Assembly: GCA_022578605.1 (NCBI GenBank)
Contig: MU394077.1
Coordinates: 186,001-250,000, forward strand
Source of the DNA: Camillea tinctor
Taxonomy: Eukaryota; Ascomycota; Sordariomycetes; Xylariales; Xylariaceae
DNA length: 64,000 nt
Direction: 5' to 3'
The notes under the pieces were generated by a model. It saw only the letters and a list, made by a program, of their open reading frames with translations, searched no databases and was not told the origin of the DNA. Position 1 is the stretch's first letter. Every line of letters begins with the position of its first letter. The position numbers were made by a program, and so were the translations under genes. Positions 15,404 through 23,906 of the stretch are shown here, piece by piece.

Positions 15404-15462
15404 GGGGACAAAGAAAGTGTCCCCGTATATATGTAACAGGGACATATGTACTTCTGGTCCTA
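15404..15462 (+). repeat. Diverged repeat, copy B, with a hairpin
   Basis: This is the GC-richer partner of 15152-15209. It starts with a perfect 7-bp inverted repeat, GGGGACA at 15404-15410 and TGTCCCC at 15418-15424, which could form a hairpin. The pair may mark the ends of a decayed element of about 300 bp. Confidence 0.55.
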
Positions 15463-16130
15463 AAATGTATATGTTCACGTCCTGGATGTCATGACTAGCA
15501 AAGCAAGGACTGACGTAACAACCATGTTGTTGTGCGGGAACCTAGAACTGCCACTATCTGCAGTACTGTTATTAATACGTATATGAACCTAATGGCTTGT
15601 ATCATTCCTAACACTACCATCACCCTGGAAATTGCTTTTATTAGTTTACCCCGTGTAACCGGTTTAAATCGTTTGAATATCACCTTGGATTGAACGTGAT
15701 CAGTGAGTTGATGGCTTTTCAAGACACGAATCACGAGTTGTGCTTCAATAAGACGTCAGCAACAGTTGGGGATGGAAGAAGGGTGCGCACTGTAAATATC
15801 TGGTGCTAAGGTCCTTCCTCTGCTCTCGAGGATCCCGTTAGAATCCATACTTCTTTCTACATTGTTTCTCACAATCGAAACCCACATCTTTTCCCGCTAA
15901 ACTTCAGCAAAATAGTAGGTAATACATATCATGCGATAGAATCTACATGGACTAACAAAGAGCTATATAGCCAGAAACGACTATTCACACCTTTTACCAC
16001 GTTTACTTGTTAGCCATCCACGTCAAAAAGCCTCTTATTCTTTATTTACCTAGGTACCTGGTACAAATCTGGAAGGAGCACTTTTCATTACAACTCTAAG
16101 CTATCGTCTCTTGTTGGCCGAGAAAGCACG

Positions 16131-16364
16131 ATGTGCAAAGCTACTGGAAGAAAAAAGACATGCTGTATTTGCAACTGGCACGTGCCGTTCTATGACTTCG
16201 ACAGTTGGGAATGGTGTGAGGAAGATATGTGGGAATTCTGCCCAAATTTCAAATGTGACTTTGAATTCATAGAAGACAAATGGTTCGCATGTGGCGAGCA
16301 CATAGCGGAAAGGAATGAGAAGAGGAAGAGAGAGGAAGGGGAAGAGGAAAAAGCAGCTGGGTAG
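16131..16364 (+). CDS. Hypothetical Cys/Trp-rich 77-residue protein
   Basis: This frame has eight cysteines (2, 11, 12, 14, 29, 37, 42, 54) and five tryptophans in its first 54 residues. An acidic and basic tail follows, rich in Glu, Lys and Arg. The CCIC motif and the FCPNFKC segment suggest metal binding or disulfides. No signal peptide is visible, so secretion is not supported. It sits in gene-poor AT-rich DNA, 121 bp upstream of a 5S rRNA gene. I do not recognise the family. The unusual, non-low-complexity composition argues for real coding sequence, but it may be chance or a remnant. Confidence 0.42.
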   Translation: MCKATGRKKTCCICNWHVPFYDFDSWEWCEEDMWEFCPNFKCDFEFIEDKWFACGEHIAERNEKRKREEGEEEKAAG

Positions 16365-16453
16365 GAACCTGGCAGAGGCTGAAGAAATCGCAACGTTGTT
16401 AGGCGGGATAATAGAGGTATAACAATGTATAATGCCACTGCTTAACATTGTGT

Positions 16454-16460
16454 TATATAT
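16454..16460 (+). promoter_or_regulatory. TATA element of 5S rRNA gene 1
   Basis: TATATAT lies at -31 to -25 from the first base of the 5S gene. Neurospora 5S genes are known to need a TATA element near -29. The minus-strand 5S copy in this window has an AT element at the same distance. Confidence 0.75.
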
Positions 16461-16484
16461 GGCATGACAATGCCTGGAATCACC

Positions 16485-16603
16485 ACATACGACCATAGGA
16501 CTCAGAATATTCGGCATCCCGTCCGCTCTGCCCTAGACAAGCTGGGTACCGCCAGATTAGTAGTTGGGTCGGTGACGACCAGCGAATCCCTGGTGTTGTA
16601 TGT
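16485..16603 (+). rRNA. 5S ribosomal RNA
   Basis: This 119-nt gene has the fungal 5S pattern. The 5' end ACATACGACCATAGG pairs with the 3' end GGTGTTGTATGT to form helix I. The internal CATCCCGTCCGCTC and AGTAGTTGGGT segments are the conserved loop and internal control regions, and ACCAGCGAATCCC precedes the 3' strand. A TATA element at -31 and a T6 run just downstream complete an RNA polymerase III unit. It is identical by eye to the minus-strand copy at 27938-28056. The single-copy dispersed arrangement, outside the rDNA array, is normal for Pezizomycotina. Confidence 0.95.
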
Positions 16604-16947
16604 AACTTTTTTGGCACTGGGGTATACATCTAAATAAATGGGATTTGGGCTTTTCTTCTTTTCAGTGTTGAATTGTTTTATGGTCAACAACTTAATCCAG
16701 TCAATATAATCTATCAGGAGGATTAAGACACGGGGAAAGAAGCACAACAATGTGTTCGAAAGTATAATCTTATGGGGCCCTGTTAGGTTGTAGAGCCCAC
16801 TTGTATTTTATAAGTAGGTAGTGATTCGAAGTATGGACAATGTATATACCTATCATCTCAGTTTCGTAAGTGTCCGAGTTATTTTCGTACACCTCAAAAA
16901 GCTCCTTTTCGTATGAGAATAACCCAGGTATAGATTCGTTGAAATGT
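16604..16947. other. Short spacer between 5S gene and transporter
   Basis: This holds the 5S terminator and the 3' UTR of the transporter. I see no other gene. Confidence 0.6.
16607..16612 (+). terminator. RNA polymerase III T-run terminator
   Basis: Six consecutive T residues start four bases after the 3' end of the 5S gene, the usual Pol III termination signal. Confidence 0.8.
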
Positions 16948-19156
16948 CTACACACTCTCTTTAGTAGCGGCCGTCGTGGTTTCAGATACCTCGATAGTCT
17001 CATGGTGAATCTCCTTTTCGACAGCTTTCGTGGCCTCGTGAGCGCGTTCGTCGTCCTCGAACACTATTTTCGATAGTTAGTATGGGGTCCCATTATCAAA
17101 CCGCATTGTAAGAGAGAACATACGGAAAGCGAGTTCTTCCAGTGTGCGGCCCGAGGTCTCAGGCCAAAGCCACCAAATTAAGACGGCCTCGATCGCAATC
17201 CAGGCACAGTATACAATTAAAAACTTCCAGCCAATGCCATTAACCGGGTCTAGGCCAACGGGGTTTACGTTGGTTCCGAAGAACTAGAAATACGTTAGAT
17301 AGGTAATCCTATAAATTCCTTGCAGTCAAACGAGCAGTCGCGCTCACCTGGGCAGCTTTCCCAAAGAACTGGAATACCGTGATACCACGTGCGCGCATCG
17401 CGTAAGGGAATATTTCGACAAGGTACGCTTACAAGTGTCAGTAATGCCACCCTATCCGATCGAGGCTATAAGTACTTACTATATGTGAGTGCGTTAAAAC
17501 CAATGTTATAGCCAGGCTGGTAGAAGTAGATCCAGAAGAGACACAGCTTCGCAGCAGCGTCCGAGCCCGTTTCCACAGCTACACCCGCGCAGATAGTCCA
17601 GGCAATATACACGAGCAGAATCCAACAGATCGCGAACAGGTACATCGTGCGGCGCTTGAACTTCATGACCACGAGCGCGGTGATGACGGCGCAGACGAGA
17701 CCCCAGACCTGGTTGCCAATGTTGTACTGCGCCTGGAACTGGGGGTTCTTGAAGCCTACAAGGGATAGGATGTCGCCCAGGTAATAAGAGATGACGACGT
17801 TTCCGGAAAGCTGTGTGAAAACGCCCACGAGAGAGCCGATAGCCAACCGTCGCCGATTCCCTGGTGTACTGACCAGGTCCATCCAGGATCTTTTGGCATG
17901 CTCGAGTTCGATCGCAATCGTGGTCTTGATCTCGGCCATCTCCGCCTTCGCAAACTCAGAGTTTTGGTCGCCTTCACCATGATATGTGACTAGGACCTTG
18001 AATGCTTCCTCATGTCTATCTTTGCTAACAAGGAATCGAGGGCTTTCGGGGAGGAAGCTTGGGTCAAGAAATCAGTGGCTATAATCATTAAAGGGGGTCA
18101 CAGTACCCACAAAACAAGAGCAACCTGAAGGATGGAGGGTGACATCTGGAGGAGGGACGGTACTCTGTTTGAAACAAGTTATTTCTCAATCTCAGAAGCT
18201 TCTTGTGGTTACGGGATAAATACCTCCAAGACCTAGAAGACAATATGCCAAGTTAGTTGGCTGGCCACAGGATACCCAAATATTAAAGGAGAATATACGA
18301 AACAAGATTCAGGCTTAACTTACCAGTCATTGGGGATCTGCTGTGTTCCATAGGTAACAGCAGACGCAACGATAGCACCGATGAAGTACGCGGCATTGAA
18401 GAGCGACGTTAGAATAGCTCGTTCCCTGGGGTACGCGAGCTCGCCTATCAAACTCGATCCAGCCACAATTGCATAGGGCAGTCCAAATCCAACAATAAGT
18501 CGGGAAACGATGTACATAGCTCCTAGATGGATACAAAGAAATACTAATAAGCACGCGGAGCATCACCGGGGGGACATGAGACGAAGCTTTTTGCTCACCA
18601 TTTACAGAAAACCCCTGGATGAGAGAGCCAATGATCATGATCACCTGAGGAAAAAAAGCTAGGGTTAGCATTTGGCGTACAATGTCTCTCTTTGTAAGTT
18701 AACACGAGGAGGATTTTGCTTACACTTCCGAGCATAACACACCATCTCCTGCCGAGATTGTCGTTCACCAGCGGGATAAATGGTAGCCCAATACAGGCAC
18801 CCAGCGGTAGAGCCGATGCCAGGATTCCCTTATAGCCTCCAGTTGGGTGTCCAAAGTCTATATATATCCCACTTTGTTTAGCTCTTCTTATTCTCCAGCA
18901 TTAAGTATGTAGGGGGGGGGAGGGTTGTCAAGGAGAAGGAGGAAGAGGAAGGCCACTTACATCTGTCCCAGGCCGGAACCAGCTGGACGGCGTTGATGAT
19001 CTGCGAGTCGAAGCCGGAGGTCATCTCGATGCCCATCAGGCACGGGAACAGCATGAAGTACATGTAGCGTAGGTTCTTCTTCTGGTACCAGGGGACCTTA
19101 TCTTCCATCGCCATGCGATGGACGGTATTGTCCGTCTGAACGTTGACGCCACCCAT
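16948..19156 (-). CDS. MFS sugar transporter (hexose/lactose-permease type)
   Basis: This predicted 12-helix plasma-membrane sugar/H+ symporter of the fungal MFS sugar-porter family has 523 residues. Its ten exons join in frame: 18961-19156, 18724-18857, 18599-18644, 18324-18522, 18224-18232, 18111-18164, 17480-18057, 17348-17427, 17124-17283 and 16948-17063. Family signatures are DNLGRRW after helix 2, LAYPRERA in the central part, the rebuilt FLPESPRFL before the central loop and PETSGRTLEEL near the end. The fifth exon is only 9 nt and rebuilds NDWSWRVPS. The last exon encodes an acidic cytoplasmic tail (LFEDDERAHEATK...); reading through the last intron would stop early at 17077. The substrate cannot be told from sequence; similarity is strongest to lactose-permease/hexose-type fungal porters. 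The least certain junction is the exon 6 donor (GTGGGT), fixed by frame. Confidence 0.88.
18224..18232 (-). other. 9-nt microexon of the sugar transporter
   Basis: Only nine bases lie between a CTTCTAG acceptor and a GTATTT donor. They supply part of NDWSWRVPS, a segment conserved in this family, and keep the frame between flanking exons. Without it the DWSWR motif cannot be built. Confidence 0.75.
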
Positions 19157-19641
19157 CTTGCCGGCGTGTTACGATACGGAGAGTTGTTGTTATTGTTGTT
19201 GTTCCTCTTCTTGTTGCCGTCGTCTTTGTTGTACAGTAGCCCGTAGATAATAAGGGACGAGAATGACTCTCTAGAGAAGGGGAAATCTCATGGCAAGGCG
19301 GCGCGATCTTGGACTAGCTGGTAGACGGCTGGCTGATGCATATTATACCTGACCTACACGAGTAGGACATCGTTACTTTTCAAGCGGGCCGATAACACAC
19401 GGGCAGCGGCAGCGGTTAATAAGGTAATATCGAATCCTACATAGGGTCTGGGCAAATCGCAGTCCCTGATATAGATCGCTTAATGATTCGCTTGTAGGCT
19501 ATTTTTCCCGTTTAGCCGGTAGGCCTATCCAGTTTGAGGACTACTCTGCCCTTGGGGAGAAATTTAGGTGAGGGCGCGGAGAAGAGACCAGGGTTTCTTT
19601 TCTTTTCTTTTCTTCCTTCACTGGGACCAACATAACGTGAG

Positions 19642-19860
19642 CTATGCAAGTATATTGCTCTGCAATTTATATACCCTGTTACGATTGGCTCGTCCGCTCA
19701 CGAGGTTATCTTCCTGGTAGAAGCATACCAACTTCGAATCAGGGTAGTGCAACGTTGGTTCCAGTGCACCGTCATCCCACGTTCTGACCCAGGTCTGTGA
19801 TTCGTGGCCTAACTCCCCGTGCCCCAGATAATATGGCCCGGTTTCCCCAGAGTACCCCAT
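19642..19860 (-). pseudogene. Possible gene remnant, unrecognised
   Basis: A 72-codon frame in a locally GC-richer patch has a protein-like, non-repetitive sequence with a stretch reading EPTLHYPDSKLVCFYQEDN. This is loosely reminiscent of beta-propeller glycosidases, but I cannot confirm any family. Its upstream continuation to about 19990 is interrupted by stops in all frames. I treat it as a possible decayed fragment. Confidence 0.25.
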
Positions 19861-22394
19861 CAGTTTCGACCGAGCCAGGCCCGTGGGGAGTTTACTCCCC
19901 GGGGTGCCTAGTACTACAAGGAGTATATCCCCAATATGTGGTAGGTAGCCTCCCTCCGCTTGAAGCTAGTCCCGTGATATGCTGACCAAAACAGGGGGCT
20001 GGATCCGACGTCGCCGGATAATATCGTCTGAATATATATAAACTTGAGGATCGTGCGACATATCTGGTCATTCGACTCAACGGCAAATATGTATAAAGCC
20101 TTACTCGACGACAGAGATATCATAGCAGTATAAGCAGTCTCGAGACTAGAACAATCTCTAATTAATAAGGAATCACACGTTCTTTCAATTGTGTGAGAAT
20201 TGCTCACAACACTTACAGCTATATCATATTTTCAGGAGCTATTTCGCATTGAAAATTGTCAACTGCAAATTCCTCACCTACTAACCCACTTCTTAACATC
20301 TAGCTACCGAAAATGGCACAATCTTCTTTTAACTTATTGCACATAGGTTTCCAATACCATGTCTTTGCACATTGTCAACACAAGCATTAGGCATATAAAC
20401 AACAGAAAGGGGTATCTGGCGGAGGAGACATGCTATTTCAATTCCGCCCATAGAAAAGGGTTTCGAGAAGCCTTTTAATACTTACCTGAGGGTATCCGTC
20501 TCCAACCACCATCAAAGAGCTAGAGCACACATACTTGTCTAACTCTCCTTTCAAGAATCGACACAAGGGATGGAAACTAGTTATCTTGTGGGGTATAAGG
20601 ATGCGCTACGAGTAGTACATACCTCCCCGATGTTTTGTCACTACACCTGCTGAACCTCAAAGACGGTATTATTTCGAAGATCTAGTCCTGGCCCGCGCGT
20701 AGTCTATTCCATTGCGTTTGTGGGGTACATATATAGGCCTGGCCTTTTGGGGACGGGTTGGTTCGAAGCAGACGCAGATCTTGCATCGAAAGAACGAAGA
20801 AGTTTTCCATCATTTGCGCTATATTAGGTGGATAAACAGTTCCCTCTCCAGTCCTATGTTAGGCTGCTCTTCACCTCCCTTTCTAAAGTGTTCTCTGCCT
20901 ACAATTCTGGAGCCTCATCTATACGTCGGGAGATTCTAGAGATTCAGTAGTAACTATCATCTATGCCAAGCAACTATATAGCTTAGGGCGGTTCAGTCGT
21001 TAGGTCCATATAGGTAGGTATTAGTATGTACTATCTAAGTGTCGTTCCAACCGCCAAGGGATAAGACGATGTTGTTCCTTGGTTCGTTTCCCCAGCAGCG
21101 GTGGTGCCTGCAAGTGCTCAGCAGCAGAGTTACATTCGGACTGGCCCAAACCCACGGTTGGCCTCGTGCTGGAGATCGACACCATCGCCATGAGATCAGC
21201 CGTCATAGCCTGAGCTGCAATAGTGGCTGATGTATCTTATCCCCCTACAGGTTTGCGTTTTTCTGTTGAGTTTGATATCTATAGGATAAGATAGATGATG
21301 CTCTTTCTCATCGTTAGCACGCAGCGTGACCAGTGGTTGCTTTTTGTTCTCTTTTGGTGTAGATAGTGAACGTGTATAGGCAGGGAATAAGTAGGACCCA
21401 CTTAGAAAACTCCCCTTAATGGGATTGATAGTCATAGACATACGTGGACAAATTAATGTTTCTAATCCTCATGGTCTTCATCGGCTGAATGTAGCCTTTT
21501 ACAAGTTTCTTCAATAGTGGGAAAATATGCGATCTGAGCCAGTTGTGGAATAGCTCCAATATACGAAGAACGCTATCTACCTACCACAGGTAGGTAGGAC
21601 ATTTTTGTTTTTTTGTTTCGGACCCTTTTGATGTTTTCCATCGTTGCTATGGCAAGCAAGTGTGTTTCTGTTTCATATCGCGTGATACGCTATGGTTCAT
21701 GTCTCACCTAACAACGTGCTTGTCGTCGCCAAAACAGGGGTAAGAAAAAAGGAGAAGGGGAGTTCACGTGCGCAATGATCCCTTCCCGTGACGGAAACGC
21801 CGGGGGTCTATGTCATGGAGTAGGTAGGTATGGTATCTAGGTAGTATGGTATGGTATGGTATACTACCAATTGTCAATGAGTGGACCTCGTCTGTGAAAA
21901 CAGCTGTAAACTGCGAAGAAGAGTGTGGTCCCAGACCCTCTATTATCACAGCAAAGGAGGCCTACACTTATTCGTATAGGTTAGGTACTTCGTTGTGTAA
22001 TGCGCGTATAAGATAAACCCCGTCCCCCATGTAGAACGTGTTGTATGTACATACCCACAGACTTTCTAGTGGAGAAGCGAGTTCGGCAGTGAAACACACA
22101 GACTTTTTGTTTATTATTGTTGTTGTTACTGTTGTTGTTACCTACTGCTTAGAAACCCAAGGGAACGAAGACATGTCGTGGAGTAAAAAAGAGACGATCC
22201 ATTTATAAGAATATTGAGGTAAGTCAGGTAGTGTATAAAGCACTGCTGAGTTGGATGGGGTTATCCCTTCATGCATGTCTGGCTAATCATTGGATTGGCT
22301 AAAAGTTGATTGGTAGTTCTGTGTGGAGGCTAAAGATAGAACAACGGAGAAAATCAATTGATGGATGGGATTGTACATACATTAGTAGGTACGT

Positions 22395-22430
22395 ACATGT
22401 ATATATACATGTATATATACATGTATATAT
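22395..22430. repeat. 12-bp tandem repeat, three copies
   Basis: ACATGTATATAT is repeated three times perfectly. The unit is nearly self-complementary, so the array can form a cruciform. Confidence 0.9.
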
Positions 22431-22762
22431 ACCCTGCGGTAGGTTAACGAAGCTGCAACGTCGGCGAATTCGATCTCGATATACACCTACTATCTGGATA
22501 TTTTCGGTCTAGTCTAGTTCGACCCCGTTTTCTGCCCAAAGGCATATAATCTGTAGCTAAACGTGTATTGCTCTGAGCGAAGTGTTTAGGTGTATTTCGG
22601 TACTTCGGTTTCAAAGTACCTAAGCTAGTTTGAGTGAGATACCGAATCCGACGTCATGGCATTTCTCGGCGCAGGTGCAGTGCCTCGAGGCTTGCGCGTT
22701 TAGGCATCGAAATTTTGTCTCTCTTGTTTCCGAAAGCGGAAGTTATTACGCATTTTTTTTAA

Positions 22763-22766
<4 letters not shown>

Positions 22767-22804
<38 letters not shown>
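22767..22804. repeat. T38 homopolymer
   Basis: Thirty-eight consecutive T residues. On the minus strand this is a poly(A) run, which could be a retroposon tail or simple expansion. The exact length is unreliable in any assembly. Confidence 0.8.
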
Positions 22805-22805
<1 letters not shown>

Positions 22806-23050
22806 AAGATCCCACTTTTGTATGTACATGTCTTGACATGTGCATATGAAGATTTAGTAGCTCAGGGTCAGGGTAGCATTTAGGTAAAAAGCTGATCTCG
22901 ATAGGGATTTAAAATCCGAAGATGGTTTTTGTCTGATGGAAATTGCATCAAGTTTTAGCCAGGAAAAAACGTTCCAGGTTCAGCTTGAACAAGACCAAAC
23001 AAGATGCCCAGGTAAGGTACCCGAGACCTCGCAGGTGAGGCAAAAGGCTC

Positions 23051-23136
23051 TGATTGGCTGTAACCCCACTAAACAAAGCCCCTGTCCGCTCGGGATGACC
23101 CTGGTTAGCGGATTGGGGTGTGGGTTTGGCCAATCA
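23051..23136. promoter_or_regulatory. Inverted pair of CCAAT boxes upstream of the Fic1-like gene
   Basis: TGATTGGC at 23051-23058 and GCCAATCA at 23129-23136 are reverse complements facing each other across about 70 bp. A third ATTGG occurs at 23112. CCAATCA is the binding word of the fungal HAP/CBC complex. The boxes are about 0.8 kb upstream of the start codon; function is inferred. Confidence 0.45.
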
Positions 23137-23422
23137 GAAACTGTTACCCTGGGGGGCTTTGGCTTCTGCCAACCTCATTATTTTCGTCACCAGCCACTCG
23201 TAGCTTCGCCAGCCGCCTACGACAATTGGCTGTTATCAAATGATCCAACCTTGAACCTGCAAGTCATCCTAAATCCTCCAATCCCTTCTACTTTTGTTAC
23301 CATTTACAACTTACAACTTTACAATTCTCCATTCCCCATTCCCCATTCTCCAGCTTCCATGAGTAGAGAAGAAGAGAAGAGTTTGTCCAGTCTTTTTTCT
23401 CTTTCTTGGTCAAACCTATCTT

Positions 23423-23445
23423 TCTCTCTCTCTCTCTCTCTCTCT
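23423..23445. repeat. (TC)n tract in the Fic1-like leader
   Basis: About eleven TC units sit in a long pyrimidine-rich stretch (23390-23850). Such CT-rich tracts are common just upstream of fungal transcription starts. Confidence 0.8.
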
Positions 23446-23854
23446 TTTTTCTCTTTTTCTCTCTTCCCCTCTATCTCTACCAAAGTACCTTTACTTCCCA
23501 TACCCCCCCATCCCCATACCTATACCCATTTCCTAGTGTATGCCGTTTTTGGTGCATCGATTCCCCTCGTTTTCTTCTTTGGATCTTCGACCGCGCATTG
23601 TCTTTGCTCATCTAAACTTCCAATTCATTCCAATTCCTATAGCAATACAATATTCCCCATTCTATAGAGGCTGGTAGAAGACCAAGCAGAATATTGAGCT
23701 GAGCTTGATTTGACACACAGACACTAATTGTTTTTCTCTCTCTCTTTTTTTTTATTTGCTTTCCTCTTCTTCTTTTTTTTTCTTTCCTTTTTCTTCTTCT
23801 TTTCTTTCTTCCTCTGGGTTTCTTTCATCTCGTTTCAATCTTCTAATTAGGTTC

Positions 23855-23890
23855 ATGAGGCGTGGGCTACTTCAACCTAAATACAACTAA
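23855..23890 (+). promoter_or_regulatory. uORF before the Fic1-like start
   Basis: An ATG at 23855 opens eleven codons and stops at TAA 23888-23890, only 16 nt before the main ATG at 23907. Ribosomes using it would have little room to reinitiate, so it may lower translation. The frame is visible; the effect is inference. Confidence 0.45.
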
Positions 23891-23906
23891 CCAATACCAA
23901 CGTATA

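Larger units (their letters stand above)
12899..16484. other. AT-rich gene-poor region
   Basis: This is about 3.6 kb of AT-rich DNA after the Mim2-like gene. It holds two short cysteine-containing frames (13987-14175 and 16131-16364) and a diverged repeat pair (15152-15209 and 15404-15462), listed separately. The rest has no supportable gene. The composition suggests old transposon sequence or RIP, but I could not compute an index. Confidence 0.6.
19157..23906. other. Gene-poor region and Fic1-like promoter/leader
   Basis: About 4.7 kb has no firmly supported gene. Contents listed separately are a possible gene remnant at 19642-19860, a 12-bp tandem repeat at 22395, a T38 run at 22767, CCAAT boxes near 23.1 kb, a TC tract at 23423 and a uORF at 23855. 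A moderately GC-rich patch at 21020-21230 has a 61-codon minus-strand frame without motif. From about 23300 the DNA becomes pyrimidine-rich and is probably the Fic1-like gene's leader. Confidence 0.55.

Noticed and set aside
16484..16603. A MITE or solo LTR, based on the identical inverted copy at 27938-28057
   Set aside because: The 119-nt unit is a 5S rRNA gene; the apparent terminal inverted repeats are helix I of 5S.
22936..23667. A 243-codon open frame on the plus strand
   Set aside because: It covers CCAAT boxes and a pyrimidine-rich leader, its second half is Ser/Leu/Phe/Pro low complexity from CT repeats, and it lies just upstream of the Fic1-like start.
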